A stretch of 64,000 bases of DNA from Phenylobacterium sp. (lineage in GTDB: Bacteria; Pseudomonadota; Alphaproteobacteria; Caulobacterales; Caulobacteraceae), in assembly GCA_004799545.1 (NCBI GenBank), contig SSMU01000004.1, forward strand, positions 1 through 64,000. Direction: 5' to 3'. Within the stretch, counting starts at the first letter, position 1, and every line of letters begins with the position of its first letter. The notes below the pieces were generated by a model. That model worked only from the letters and a program-made list of their open reading frames with translations, searched no databases and was not told where the DNA came from. Shown here in pieces: positions 1-8,773 of this stretch. Position numbers and translations under genes: made by a program.

Positions 1-1
1 C

Positions 2-598
2 GATTCGGAGATCGTGGCGGCGGTGGAAGCGGCCGGCGGCCGCGCCATCCTGACCGATCCGGACCTGCCGTCCGGCTCGGACCGCATCCTCGCCGCCCTG
101 GCCGAACTCGATCCCAAGGGCGCCCATGACGTCGTCATCAACCTGCAGGGCGACATGCCGTTCGTGGACCCCGCGGCGCTGGCCGCTTGCGCGGACCTGC
201 TGGCCCGGCATGTCCAATGCGACATCGGCACGGTGATGGTCGCCGAGAGCGATCCGGCGGATCGGACCAACCCCGACATCCCCAAGGTGGTCGCGGCCCT
301 GCAGCCGGACGGACGCACGGCGCGTGCACTCTACTTCACGCGCTCGGTCCTCTACGGCGATGGGCCGGTGTGGCTGCACCACGGCATCTACGCCTACCGG
401 CGCGAGGCGCTGGACCGCTTCACCGCCGCCCCGCCGTCGCCGCTGGAGACGCGGGAGAAGCTGGAGCAACTGCGGGCCCTGGAGCTCGGCCTGTCGATCT
501 GGGCCGCGGTGCTGGACGAAGCGCCGATCTCCGTGGACAACCCGGCCGACCTCGAACGCGCCAAGGCCCGCGCAAGAATGGGGCGCGCGCAAGGATGA
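2..598 (+). CDS. kdsB: 3-deoxy-manno-octulosonate cytidylyltransferase, 5' end cut by the window
   Basis: KdsB activates Kdo as CMP-Kdo in the cytoplasm for lipid A-core synthesis. The frame is open from base 2, so the start lies outside the window. About 198 residues are visible of a family length near 250, so some 50 N-terminal residues are missing. The fragment has the nucleotide-site segment NLQGDMPFVDP, the SGSDR segment, HHGIYAYRREAL and the family hallmark PLETREKLEQLRALE near the C-terminus. pheA follows after 4 nt, so the two are probably co-transcribed. Family assignment is secure. Confidence 0.95.
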   Translation, partial: DSEIVAAVEAAGGRAILTDPDLPSGSDRILAALAELDPKGAHDVVINLQGDMPFVDPAALAACADLLARHVQCDIGTVMVAESDPADRTNPDIPKVVAALQPDGRTARALYFTRSVLYGDGPVWLHHGIYAYRREALDRFTAAPPSPLETREKLEQLRALELGLSIWAAVLDEAPISVDNPADLERAKARARMGRAQG

Positions 599-602
599 GC
601 CA

Positions 603-1448
603 ATGACCAAGCGCCGCATCGCCTTCCAGGGCGAACTCGGGGCCAACAGCCACGAGGCCTGCCAAGCCGCCTTCCCGGACTATGAGCCCGTGCCCTGCGC
701 CACCTTCGAGGAGGCGTTCGAGGCGGTGAAGAAGGGCGCCTGCGACCTCGGCATGATCCCGGTGGAGAACTCCATCGCCGGCCGCGTCGCCGACGTCCAC
801 CACCTGCTGCCCTCGTCGGGCCTGAAGATCATCGGCGAACGGTTCAAGCCGATCCACTTCCAGCTGATGGCCAACCCCGGCGTCAGGCTGGAGGACGTCA
901 GGACCGCGGTCTCCATGCCGATCGCGCTGGGCCAATGCCGCAAGTCGCTGCGTCGGCTGAAGCTGAAGACCGAGGGGACGGGCGATACGGCCGGCGCCGC
1001 CAAGCAGCTCGCCGAGCATCCCGACCCCACCAAGGCCGCCGTCTCGCCGGCCCTGGCGGCGGAGATCTACGGCCTGGAGATCCTCGCCCGCGACATCGAG
1101 GACGAGCACCACAACACCACGCGGTTCCTGATCATGACCGCCGACCCCAACCCGCCGCCGCCGCCGTTCACCGAGCCCTGCGTGACCAGCTTCATCTTCC
1201 GGGTCCGCAACCTGCCGGCCGCGCTCTACAAGGCGCTCGGCGGCTTCGCCACAAACGGCGTCAACATGACCAAGCTCGAGAGCTACATGGAGAACGGCGC
1301 CTGGACGGCGACCTTCTTCTACGCCGAGGTCGACGGCCGCCCCGAGGACCGTGGCCTGGCCCTGGCGCTGGAAGAGCTCAGCTTCTTCTCGGAGAAGCTG
1401 GAAGTCCTAGGGACCTATCCCGCAGACCCGTTCCGAACGCGGGGGTGA
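603..1448 (+). CDS. pheA: prephenate dehydratase with ACT domain
   Basis: It converts prephenate to phenylpyruvate in phenylalanine synthesis. The product is 281 aa from the ATG at 603. An open frame continues upstream, but that part only shadows kdsB. Residues 4-180 are the dehydratase domain, with NTTRF at 171-175 holding the catalytic Thr-Arg-Phe. Residues 195-275 are an ACT domain with ESYMENG, comparable to the ESRP phenylalanine-binding motif. No chorismate mutase domain is fused, unlike the E. coli P-protein. Feedback inhibition by Phe is inferred from the ACT domain. Confidence 0.95.
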   Translation: MTKRRIAFQGELGANSHEACQAAFPDYEPVPCATFEEAFEAVKKGACDLGMIPVENSIAGRVADVHHLLPSSGLKIIGERFKPIHFQLMANPGVRLEDVRTAVSMPIALGQCRKSLRRLKLKTEGTGDTAGAAKQLAEHPDPTKAAVSPALAAEIYGLEILARDIEDEHHNTTRFLIMTADPNPPPPPFTEPCVTSFIFRVRNLPAALYKALGGFATNGVNMTKLESYMENGAWTATFFYAEVDGRPEDRGLALALEELSFFSEKLEVLGTYPADPFRTRG

Positions 1449-1472
1449 TCACGCCGTGACTTCCAAAGGCAA

Positions 1473-2111
1473 TTGTTCGCCGTGAAGATCGCCCGGACTG
1501 GCCCGAGAGAGGGAGCATGGAATGTCACCAAGAAACAGGTGGCCGCCTCGGAACTCTCGCGCTCAATCCGCACGTTGATCTGTTTTCGAGATCCTATTAG
1601 CGCGCATGTCCTCGCTGGCGCAGCGCGTGACATCGTTCATGCGATCGCCAAAGCAACTGGCAGGCCGCGGCTATGGGATCACTTTAAGGACTGGATCGTA
1701 GATGAGGCGCAAGACGCTGTTTATGCCCTATGGAAGGAAGATTATAATTTCTTCAAACACGCCGATCGTGATCCGGATGTTGTAAATGACTTTTGGACGC
1801 CAGAGGTAACGGAGTTTTTTCTTTGGGAAACCTGTGTTGATTTTGAATTGGTTTTTGATGAGAGGTACGTAGACACAACGTTTTATCAAATCTGGTTTGA
1901 AACGCGCCAGCCGAATATTGTTAAGCCGGAGCGGTTGAAGGTTCATGATCAACTGCGCGCTGCCCACGCGCCATATTTCGACGACTCGGGCGCGATGAAG
2001 ACCCGCAGCCTTGCAGAGATGCTGGCTACCATCGATCGGGGCGACGCGAACCCACCCGACAATCTCCCACTTTTGTCGCGCGTGGGGGCGATGCCCCCAG
2101 AAAAGGCTTAA
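1473..2111 (+). CDS. unknown protein, low-GC gene, possibly HEPN-like helical fold
   Basis: I do not recognise a named family. The 212-aa frame starts with TTG at 1473; GTG at 1482 is an equally good start. A helical N-terminal part (ASELSRSIRTLI, HVLAGAARDIVHAI) is followed by YNFFKHADRDP near residue 91 and an aromatic-rich middle. This layout resembles small conserved proteobacterial proteins that I suspect are HEPN-like, which is inference. Bases 1741-1920 are only about 40% GC, far below the neighbours, with AT-rich codons such as aat, ttt and tta. This suggests recent acquisition. The 3' end overlaps the convergent nudC by 4 nt. Confidence 0.7.
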   Translation: MFAVKIARTGPREGAWNVTKKQVAASELSRSIRTLICFRDPISAHVLAGAARDIVHAIAKATGRPRLWDHFKDWIVDEAQDAVYALWKEDYNFFKHADRDPDVVNDFWTPEVTEFFLWETCVDFELVFDERYVDTTFYQIWFETRQPNIVKPERLKVHDQLRAAHAPYFDDSGAMKTRSLAEMLATIDRGDANPPDNLPLLSRVGAMPPEKA

Positions 2112-3034
2112 GCCTCCTCGACCCAGGCCTTGATCAGCTGGTGGGCGATGGCCAGGGGGTTGGGGGCGGCGACGCCTTCGATCTTACCAGCGATCAGGTC
2201 GCGGGCCTCGGCGCGGGTGAACCAGCGGACTTCGGAGAGCTCGGTCTGGTCCGGCGTCCCCTCGTCGTCCTCGACCTCGGCGATCAGGCCGATCATCAGC
2301 GACGACGGATAGGGCCAGGGCTGGGTGGAGTGGTAGCGGACCTTGCGGGTGCGCAGGCCGGCCTCCTCCGAGAGCTCCCGCGCGCAGGCCTCCTCGATGC
2401 TCTCGCCGGGCTCCAGGAAGCCGGCCAGGGCCGAGAACATGCCGGCCGGCCAAGCCTCCTGGCGGCCCAGCATGCAGCGCTCCCCATGGAAGGGCAGCAT
2501 GATCACCACAGGATCGGTGCGCGGGAAGTGCTCGGTGTGGCAGGACGGGCAGCGCCGCTTCCAGCCGCCGTCCACCGCCTCGGTAGGCTGGCCGCAGACC
2601 GCGCAGTGGCGATGACGCCGGCGCCATTCGAACATCGCCTTGGCGGTGGCGACGATCGCCGCCTCGGTGGCCGGCAGGGTCAGGGCCACCCGGCGCAGGT
2701 CCTCGAAGGCGCCCATGCCTTGCAGCGGGCCCTCGGCGGGATCGCTCTCGCCGTCGAGGTCGATGGCGAAGATCGCGGTCTCCTTCCACAGGCCCAGGAA
2801 CAGCAGCCGCTCCGGACCCTCGGCCAGCTCCCTGGCCATCTTGGCGGGGATGTAGGCGATCTGCACCCCACCGCCTTCAGCCTTCTCCACGAACGGCCGG
2901 CCGTTCCACATCGGGAAGGCCAGCGAGTCGGGCGAGGCGAGCTGGCTGGCGATCCACTCGGCGTCAGGGCGGCGCTCGCTCGCCCGGTCGAGCGGGTTGC
3001 CCGCGAAGGTGTTCATGAAGGCGTCGAGCGGCAT
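2108..3034 (-). CDS. nudC: NAD+/NADH pyrophosphatase NudC
   Basis: A 308-aa Nudix hydrolase that cleaves NAD(H) to NMN(H) and AMP and, in characterised family members, can remove NAD caps from RNA. The N-terminal domain (1-125) precedes a zinc ribbon with C144, C147, C162 and C165. The Nudix box spans about 205-227 (GFLEPGESIEEACARELSEE) and follows the Gx5Ex7REUxEExG pattern. The NudC-specific SxQPWPYPSSLM motif follows at about 240, which separates it from other Nudix enzymes. It is transcribed away from ffs-dnaX. Confidence 0.95.
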   Translation of the reverse strand: MPLDAFMNTFAGNPLDRASERRPDAEWIASQLASPDSLAFPMWNGRPFVEKAEGGGVQIAYIPAKMARELAEGPERLLFLGLWKETAIFAIDLDGESDPAEGPLQGMGAFEDLRRVALTLPATEAAIVATAKAMFEWRRRHRHCAVCGQPTEAVDGGWKRRCPSCHTEHFPRTDPVVIMLPFHGERCMLGRQEAWPAGMFSALAGFLEPGESIEEACARELSEEAGLRTRKVRYHSTQPWPYPSSLMIGLIAEVEDDEGTPDQTELSEVRWFTRAEARDLIAGKIEGVAAPNPLAIAHQLIKAWVEEA

Positions 3035-3116
3035 GGCCGTTTACTTAGGGCGCCAAGGGCGCGGCGTCACGGCGCCCCGCGCAGCTTGCGGAACGAGCCT
3101 TCAGCGGCGATATAGG

Positions 3117-3220
3117 GCGCGGAGATCGGCAGCGGGCGGACGCCTCGCCAACCTGGTCAGGGCCGGAAGGCAGCAGCCACAACGAGTTTCGCTCCGGGTC
3201 GTTGTTCGGTCTCCACCTTT
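3117..3220 (+). ncRNA. ffs: signal recognition particle 4.5S-type RNA
   Basis: The conserved SRP RNA tip is at 3154-3178: the Ffh-binding asymmetric loop with GGTCAGG, a GGAA tetraloop closed by GCC/GGC, and AGCAGCC on the return strand. The outer stem pairs 3121-3127 (ggagatc) with 3208-3214 (ggtctcc), giving a small ~100-nt bacterial SRP RNA without an Alu domain. A tatagg-like -10 box lies at about 3111-3116, just before the 5' end. The ends are estimates from the fold. The gene sits just upstream of dnaX, an arrangement I know from other alphaproteobacteria. The RNA targets membrane proteins with Ffh. Confidence 0.92.
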
Positions 3221-3236
3221 CCCGTTAGATGGCGAT

Positions 3237-5063
3237 ATGGGCGACGACGACCTCACGCGCGACGATTCCCTCCCGCCCGAGCATGATCCCGGCTCGCCTG
3301 ATCCCAATGCGCGCGACATGTTCGGCGGCTCGCCCGCGCCGCCGGCGTCCGACGAGAGCGCCGCCTACACCGTCATCGCCCGGAAGTACCGGCCCCGCAC
3401 CTTCGAGGACCTCTATGGCCAGGAGGCCATGGTCCGCACCCTGCGCAACGCCTTCGCCAGCGGCCGGATCGCTCACGCCTTCATGCTCACCGGCGTCCGC
3501 GGGGTGGGCAAGACCACCACGGCTCGCCTGTTGGCCCGGGCGCTGAACTACGAGACCGACACGATCCACGAGCCGACGCTCGACCTCGCCCAGGAAGGTC
3601 GCCACTGCAAGGCGATCATCGAGGGCCGGCACCTGGATGTCCTCGAGCTGGACGCCGCCTCGCGCACCGGCGTGGCCGACATGCGCGAGCTACTGGAAGG
3701 CGTCCGCTACGCCCCCGTGGAGGGCCGCTACAAGGTCTACATCATCGACGAAGTGCACATGCTCTCGACGGGCGCCTTCAACGCGCTGCTGAAGACCCTG
3801 GAAGAGCCGCCGCCGCACGCCAAGTTCATCTTCGCCACCACCGAGATCCGCAAGGTGCCGGTGACCATCCTGTCGCGCACCCAGCGGTTCGACCTCAGGC
3901 GCGTCGAGCCGGACGTGATCGTCAAGAACCTGGAGATGATCTGCGAGAACGAGGGTTCCCGCGTCGAGGCCGACGGCCTGATGCTGATCGCCCGCGCGGC
4001 GGAGGGCTCGGTGCGCGACGCCCAGTCGATGCTCGACCAGGCCATCGTCCAGGCCGACGCCGGCCAGACAGTCACCGCCGAGAGCATCCGCGACATGTTG
4101 GGCCTCGCTGATCGAGCCCAGACGATTTCCTTGTTTGAACAACTGATGCGCGGCGAGGCGGGCCCGGCCATCGAGACCTTCCGCACCCTCTACGGCTATG
4201 GCGCGGGCCCCGACCAGGTGATGCTCGACCTGCTGGACCACACCCACGGCGCCTCGGTCGCCAAGGCGATCGGCCCGCAGGCCCTGGTGCTGCCCAAGGA
4301 GCAGGCGGCCCGGCTGGCGGCGGTGGGCTCCGCGGTCTCGGCCGGCGCGCTGTCGCGCATCTGGCAACTCACCCTCAGGGCCTACGAGGAGGTGCGTCGC
4401 GCCCCCGATGCCGCCGCGGCGGTCGACATGGCCCTGGTGCGCCTGGCCTACGCCGCCGACCTGCCCGGGCCGGAGGAGGCGCTGAAGCGGCTGCAAGACG
4501 GCCAGCCGGTGAGCGGAGGCGGGTCTACCGGCGGTGGCCCGAGCCCGGGCCCGACCTCGGCCAGCGGCGGTGGCGGCGGCGCGGCGATCGCCCGCTCGCC
4601 TTCGCCGCAGATGCAGGTCCAGCCCGCCAAGGACCCGACGGTGGCGCTGGCGACCTTCGAGGACATGCTGGCGCTGATCGAGACGCGCCGTGACATCTCG
4701 CTGAAGCTGGACGTCGAGCGGTTCGTGCGCCCGATCAGCTTCCGCCCCGGGGCCATCGAGTACGAGCCCGCGCCCGGCGCGCCGGCCAACCTCGCCCAGC
4801 GGCTGGTCGGCCGGCTCAAGGAATGGACCGGCGAGCGCTGGCTGATCGTCGCCCAGGGCGGCGGCGGCGCCGAAAGCGCCTGGGAGCGGCAGAAGCGCGG
4901 CGAGCGCGAGGACCGCGCGGAGGTCGAGCAGGACCCCTTCGTCCGCGAGGTCATGCAGGCCTTCCCCGGCGCGGAGATCATCGGCGTCCGCAACCTGAGC
5001 GCCCCGGAGCCGGCCGCCGCCCCGCCCCCGGACGACGACAACGACGAGAGCGAAGAGGACTGA
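3237..5063 (+). CDS. dnaX: DNA polymerase III subunit gamma/tau
   Basis: Clamp-loader ATPase of the replicative holoenzyme, 608 aa from ATG 3237. The open frame reaches back to 2997 but that part crosses ffs. A Pro/Asp-rich N-terminal extension of about 45 residues precedes the AAA+ module. Walker A is GVRGVGKTTT at 86-95, Walker B is YIIDEVH near 168, sensor 1 is FATTE near 199, and the arginine-finger motif reads LSRTQRF rather than SRC. The zinc-module region keeps one Cys (GRHCKAI). A Gly/Pro/Ser linker lies near residues 425-460, followed by a C-terminal tau-like domain. I saw no slippery A-run for a gamma frameshift. ybaB and recR follow. Confidence 0.95.
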   Translation: MGDDDLTRDDSLPPEHDPGSPDPNARDMFGGSPAPPASDESAAYTVIARKYRPRTFEDLYGQEAMVRTLRNAFASGRIAHAFMLTGVRGVGKTTTARLLARALNYETDTIHEPTLDLAQEGRHCKAIIEGRHLDVLELDAASRTGVADMRELLEGVRYAPVEGRYKVYIIDEVHMLSTGAFNALLKTLEEPPPHAKFIFATTEIRKVPVTILSRTQRFDLRRVEPDVIVKNLEMICENEGSRVEADGLMLIARAAEGSVRDAQSMLDQAIVQADAGQTVTAESIRDMLGLADRAQTISLFEQLMRGEAGPAIETFRTLYGYGAGPDQVMLDLLDHTHGASVAKAIGPQALVLPKEQAARLAAVGSAVSAGALSRIWQLTLRAYEEVRRAPDAAAAVDMALVRLAYAADLPGPEEALKRLQDGQPVSGGGSTGGGPSPGPTSASGGGGGAAIARSPSPQMQVQPAKDPTVALATFEDMLALIETRRDISLKLDVERFVRPISFRPGAIEYEPAPGAPANLAQRLVGRLKEWTGERWLIVAQGGGGAESAWERQKRGEREDRAEVEQDPFVREVMQAFPGAEIIGVRNLSAPEPAAAPPPDDDNDESEED

Positions 5064-5064
5064 C

Positions 5065-5391
5065 GTGAAAGACCTGGGCTCCATCATGAAGCAGGCGCAG
5101 GCCATGCAGCAGAAGCTGGCCGAGGCGCAGGCCAGGCTCGCCGAGCTGGAGGTCGAGGGGACCTCGGGCGGCGGCATGGTCAAGACCGTGCTGAAGGGCT
5201 CGGGCGAGCTGGCCCGGCTGGACATCGACGAGAGCCTGATGACGCCTGGCGAGGGCGAGGTGGTCGCCGACCTGGTGATCGCCGCCCACGCCGACGCCAA
5301 GCGCAAGCTGGACGTCGCCCAGGCGGAGCTGATGCGCGAGGCCGCCGGCCCGCTCGCCGGTATGGGCCTGCCCGGCATGCCGAAGTTCTGA
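5065..5391 (+). CDS. ybaB: YbaB/EbfC nucleoid-associated protein
   Basis: A 108-aa protein of the YbaB/EbfC family, DNA-binding dimers encoded between dnaX and recR in most bacteria. The N-terminal helix ([20 protein letters not shown]) is followed by the conserved [14 protein letters not shown] strand segment and a second helix pair. The start is GTG at 5065, one base after the dnaX stop, so translation is probably coupled. The context supports a role near replication or recombination, but the exact function in this group is not settled. Confidence 0.93.
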   Translation: MKDLGSIMKQAQAMQQKLAEAQARLAELEVEGTSGGGMVKTVLKGSGELARLDIDESLMTPGEGEVVADLVIAAHADAKRKLDVAQAELMREAAGPLAGMGLPGMPKF

Positions 5392-5392
5392 C

Positions 5393-5995
5393 TTGGCCGC
5401 CTCAGCCGGACCCGAGATCGAGCGGCTGATCAGCCTGCTCGCCAAGCTGCCGGGGCTGGGGCCCCGGTCGGCGCGGCGTGCGGCGCTGGCCCTGCTCAAG
5501 CGGCGCGAGCAGCTGCTCGGCCCGCTGGCCGACGCCCTCTCCGAAGCCGCCGCCCGGGTGAAGACCTGCTCGGTCTGCGGCTCGCTGGACACCCAGGACC
5601 CCTGCGCCATCTGCGCCGACCGCAGCCGCGACGACGCCCTGATCTGCGTGGTGGAGGAGGTTGGCGCGCTCTGGGCCATGGAGCGGGCGCTGGCCTTCCG
5701 CGGCCGCTACCACGTGCTGGGCGGCCTGCTCTCGGCGCTCGATGGCGTCGGGCCGGAGAACCTGAAGGTCGGCCCGCTGGTGGCCCGCGCCACGGACGGG
5801 GCGGTGCGCGAGGTGATCCTCGCCCTGCCGGCCACCGTCGACGGCCAGACCACCGCCCACTACCTCGCCGACCGCCTGGCCCAGACCGACGTCGCCGTCA
5901 CCATGCTGGCCCGCGGCGTGCCGGTGGGGGGCGAGCTCGACTGGCTCGACGACGGCACCATCGCCCAAGCCATGCGCGCCCGGCGGCCGGCCTAA
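5393..5995 (+). CDS. recR: recombination mediator RecR
   Basis: A 200-aa DNA-binding clamp that loads RecA with RecO (and RecF) at gaps. An N-terminal helix-hairpin-helix ([11 protein letters not shown]) precedes a zinc finger with C59, C62, C71 and C74. A TOPRIM domain (about 82-175) contains VVEEV and the [17 protein letters not shown] tail typical of the family. The start is TTG at 5393, 1 nt after the ybaB stop, with no nearby ATG or GTG alternative. It is the last gene of dnaX-ybaB-recR. A palindrome beginning 4 nt after its stop may act as the terminator. Confidence 0.95.
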   Translation: MAASAGPEIERLISLLAKLPGLGPRSARRAALALLKRREQLLGPLADALSEAAARVKTCSVCGSLDTQDPCAICADRSRDDALICVVEEVGALWAMERALAFRGRYHVLGGLLSALDGVGPENLKVGPLVARATDGAVREVILALPATVDGQTTAHYLADRLAQTDVAVTMLARGVPVGGELDWLDDGTIAQAMRARRPA

Positions 5996-5998
5996 ATT

Positions 5999-6146
5999 CC
6001 CCTTCCCCTCGATGGGGAAGGGGTGAGGGAATGGGGTGCGCGCGTCGAGCTGACGGAATGCCCATAGGTGGCTCAGCGCCCTCAGGGCCTCAACCCGACC
6101 GCCCTGCTCACACCCCAACCCTTCCCTTCCCCATCGAGGGGAAGGG
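5999..6146 (+). repeat. REPIN-like palindrome doublet, copy 1
   Basis: Two palindromic heads face each other. The left is 5999-6023 (ccccttcccc, tcgat, ggggaagggg). The right is 6124-6146 (cccttcccc, atcga, ggggaaggg), and it is the reverse complement of the left. Inside, both are bordered by related G-rich/C-rich sequence (ggggtg on the left, cacccc on the right). The element fills the gap between the convergent recR and MFS genes and ends at the MFS stop codon. A second copy with a different interior lies at 41094-41238. It probably also works as a bidirectional terminator. Confidence 0.85.
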
Positions 6147-7385
6147 CTATCTCTTCCAGTCCAGCCGCTCGACCCGCGGGATCAAGAGCAGCCAGCCCGC
6201 GACCCCCGCGGCCGCCACCGCCGCGGTCAGCACGAAGCCCCATACGTAGCTGCCGGTCCTGTCGATGATCATCCCGGTGACCAGCGGGCCCACGATGCCA
6301 GAGAGATTGCCGATGCCGTTCTGCACGCCCATCCACTTGCCGGTGGCCCGCGGCCCGGCCAGCACCTGGGCGGTGGCGAAGGTGTGCGGGCTGACCAGGC
6401 CGAAGCCGATCCCGGTGACGAACAGGCCCGCCAGCGCCAGCTCGCGGCCGCCGAACGGGGTCATCAGCAGGCCCGCCGCGCCCACCAGGTGGGCCACCGT
6501 GGCGACCGTCTTGCGCGCCTGGCCCTGCGTGGCCCCTGAGGCGATCCAGCGATCGGTGATCCAGCCGCCCAGGCCTGCTGCGACCGCATAGACCAGGTAG
6601 ACCACCCCGCCGATGGCCGCCATCTCGGCCAGCGAGTAGCCGCGGACGTTCACCAGGTAGAGCGGCATCCAGGCGATCACGAAATAGAAGCCGTAGTTGC
6701 CGGTGAGGTGGCCGAGGGTGACGCCCCACAGCTCGCGCTTGGAAAGGATCGCGCGGAAGGAGGGGGCGGGGAGCGGGTTCGGCTCGGCGTGGTAGGCGGC
6801 GGTCAGCCGGCGCGTCGAGACGATCCACGGGATCAGCCACAGCAGGGACAGGGCGCCGAACATCAGGAACACCCGGCGCCAGCCGAGCTGGGCCATCACC
6901 AGGCCGCCGAAGAAGACGCCGAACGCGGGCCCCAGCGACAGGCCCTGGCTCATCAGCCCGTTGACGGCCCCGAGCCTGCGGTGCTCGACATGTTCGGAGA
7001 TGATCTTCGACGAGCAGGGGAAGGCCACGCTCTCGCCCACCCCCAGCATCATCCGCAGCATCAGGATCGAGGCGAAGCCGCCCGCGAAGCCGGTGAACAG
7101 GGTGGCCAGCGACCAGATGCCCAGGCCGATCGCCATGGTCCGGTAGGCGCCGATCCGCTCGGCCAGCCAGCCGGAGACCGGCATGGCCGCCACATAGGTC
7201 CAGGAGAAGGCCGAGACCAGGGCGCCGTACTGCGAGGCGTCGAGCTTCAGCTCGGCCTTGATCAGCGGCGCGGCGGTCGAGAGGTTGCCGCGGTCGACGT
7301 AGTTGATGAACAGCGCCAAGGCGAGCAGCGGGATCACCACCGGCCCGATCCTGGGTCGTGACCTCTCGATCGCCGCCGCCGTCAT
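6147..7385 (-). CDS. MFS transporter, anion:cation symporter (ACS)-like
   Basis: A 412-aa inner-membrane permease with about 12 predicted hydrophobic helices. The N-terminal segment NYVDRGNLSTAAP in TM1 and the loop-2/3 region WLAERIGAYRTM match MFS members of the ACS family (hexuronate, phthalate and other organic anion uptake). RMMLGVGESVAFP in TM4 is also typical. Substrate cannot be told from sequence, and no catabolic genes are adjacent. It is divergent from rmuC with 118 nt between the starts. Confidence 0.88.
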   Translation of the reverse strand: MTAAAIERSRPRIGPVVIPLLALALFINYVDRGNLSTAAPLIKAELKLDASQYGALVSAFSWTYVAAMPVSGWLAERIGAYRTMAIGLGIWSLATLFTGFAGGFASILMLRMMLGVGESVAFPCSSKIISEHVEHRRLGAVNGLMSQGLSLGPAFGVFFGGLVMAQLGWRRVFLMFGALSLLWLIPWIVSTRRLTAAYHAEPNPLPAPSFRAILSKRELWGVTLGHLTGNYGFYFVIAWMPLYLVNVRGYSLAEMAAIGGVVYLVYAVAAGLGGWITDRWIASGATQGQARKTVATVAHLVGAAGLLMTPFGGRELALAGLFVTGIGFGLVSPHTFATAQVLAGPRATGKWMGVQNGIGNLSGIVGPLVTGMIIDRTGSYVWGFVLTAAVAAAGVAGWLLLIPRVERLDWKR

Positions 7386-7503
7386 ACCGCGCTCTCCCCC
7401 GAGGTCTGCGGGAAACAGCGTTACACGGGTTCAGCGGCCCGGCCACCCGCCGCGGTGTTTTGGCAGTCTGGCCGCGACTCAGCAGGCGCGGTAAGAACGC
7501 AGC

Positions 7504-8721
7504 ATGAACTTGCTGCTGATCCTCGCCCTCGTCGCGGCCGCCTCGGCCGTGGCCGCCGTCGCCTGGGCCTTCAAGGAGCGCCTCAGGGCCGCCACCGCCG
7601 AGGCGCGGGTGAAGATGCTGGAGGAGCAGTCCGGCCTGATGCAGGCCCAGGCGGCGCGCTCCGCCGAGAGCGTCGCCGAGGCGATCCTGCGGCGCAACGA
7701 CGAGGTGCAAGCCAACCGCGAGCAGCTGGTCCAGGCCCGCCTCGAGGCGCAGCTGAAGCCGGTCGCCGAGAGCCTGCAGAAATTCCAGGAGCAGGTGACC
7801 GCGGTGGAGAAGCTGCGCGCCGAGGAGACCGGCGGCCTGAAGGAGCAGATCGCGGCCCTGTTGCAGGCCTCGACCGCCACCCAGGACGAGGCCCGCAAGC
7901 TGTCGGCGGCGCTGCGCCGCGGGGCCGGGGTCCAGGGCCGTTGGGGCGAGCAGACCCTGCGCAATGTGCTGGAGGCCGCGGGGCTCGCCCATCGCTACGA
8001 CTTCGAGGAACAGACCTCCACCGACACCGACGAGGGCCGCCGGCGTCCCGACGTCACTGTGCGCCTGCCGGGCGGGGCGGTGTTCGTGATCGACGCCAAG
8101 TGCTCGCTGAACGCCTTCCTGGAGCTGCAGGACGCCCCCGACGAGGCCGCCCGCACCTCGGCGCTGGCCCGCCACGTCCAGAGCGTCCGGAGCCACATGC
8201 AGGGCCTCTCCGCCAGGGCCTATTGGGACCAGTTCGACGCCTCGCCCGACTTCGTGGCCATGTTCATCCCCGGCGACTCGATCCTCGCCGCCGCCCTCGA
8301 CCACGCGCCCGACCTGATGACCGAGGCCATGGACCGCCGGGTGGTGATCGTCACGCCCTCGACCCTGTTCGCCCTCTGCAAGGCCGTCTCCTACGGCTGG
8401 CGGGCGGAGGAGCAGGCGGCCAACGCGCGGCTGATCGCCGACCTCGGCCGCGAGCTCTACAAGCGCATCGCGGTGATGGGCGGCCACGCCGGCTCGGTGG
8501 GCAAGGCGCTGGAGGCGGCGGTCTCCCGTTACAACCAGTTCGTGGGCTCGCTGGAGACCCAGGTGTTGACCCAGGCCCGCCGCTTCGAGGACCTCAAGGT
8601 CGACCACGAGGGCCGCGAGGTGGCGCAGCTGGAGCCGCTCGACACCGCCGTCCGCCCGCTGACCAAGCTCGCCAAGGCCGAGGGGCCACAGGTGCGGCTG
8701 GTGGCCGGCGACGAAGGCTGA
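7504..8721 (+). CDS. rmuC: DNA recombination protein RmuC
   Basis: A 405-aa membrane-anchored RmuC protein, a family linked to limiting inversions between short repeats. An N-terminal hydrophobic helix (2-20) is followed by a long coiled coil (about 25-130). The RmuC nuclease-like domain (about 135-350) contains [29 protein letters not shown] and the PD-(D/E)xK-like [11 protein letters not shown]. The ATG at 7504 begins the hydrophobic segment directly. Biochemical activity is inferred from the family. Confidence 0.93.
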   Translation: MNLLLILALVAAASAVAAVAWAFKERLRAATAEARVKMLEEQSGLMQAQAARSAESVAEAILRRNDEVQANREQLVQARLEAQLKPVAESLQKFQEQVTAVEKLRAEETGGLKEQIAALLQASTATQDEARKLSAALRRGAGVQGRWGEQTLRNVLEAAGLAHRYDFEEQTSTDTDEGRRRPDVTVRLPGGAVFVIDAKCSLNAFLELQDAPDEAARTSALARHVQSVRSHMQGLSARAYWDQFDASPDFVAMFIPGDSILAAALDHAPDLMTEAMDRRVVIVTPSTLFALCKAVSYGWRAEEQAANARLIADLGRELYKRIAVMGGHAGSVGKALEAAVSRYNQFVGSLETQVLTQARRFEDLKVDHEGREVAQLEPLDTAVRPLTKLAKAEGPQVRLVAGDEG

Positions 8722-8773
8722 GAGGGCTTTCCCCACCTTGACGGTCGGGAATGAGGCTCCTACGTCGCTCGGC

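Noticed and set aside
2997..3236. N-terminal extension of dnaX to an ATG at 2997
   Set aside because: It would translate through the SRP RNA gene and has no family counterpart. ATG 3237 gives a normal start.
4400..4600. Programmed frameshift site in dnaX producing gamma
   Set aside because: I saw no A-rich slippery heptamer or downstream stem in the linker region; a gamma form cannot be claimed.
3690..5378. 562-residue open frame antisense to dnaX
   Set aside because: Antisense shadow with repetitive Arg/Leu/Gly content. dnaX and ybaB on the other strand explain the region fully.
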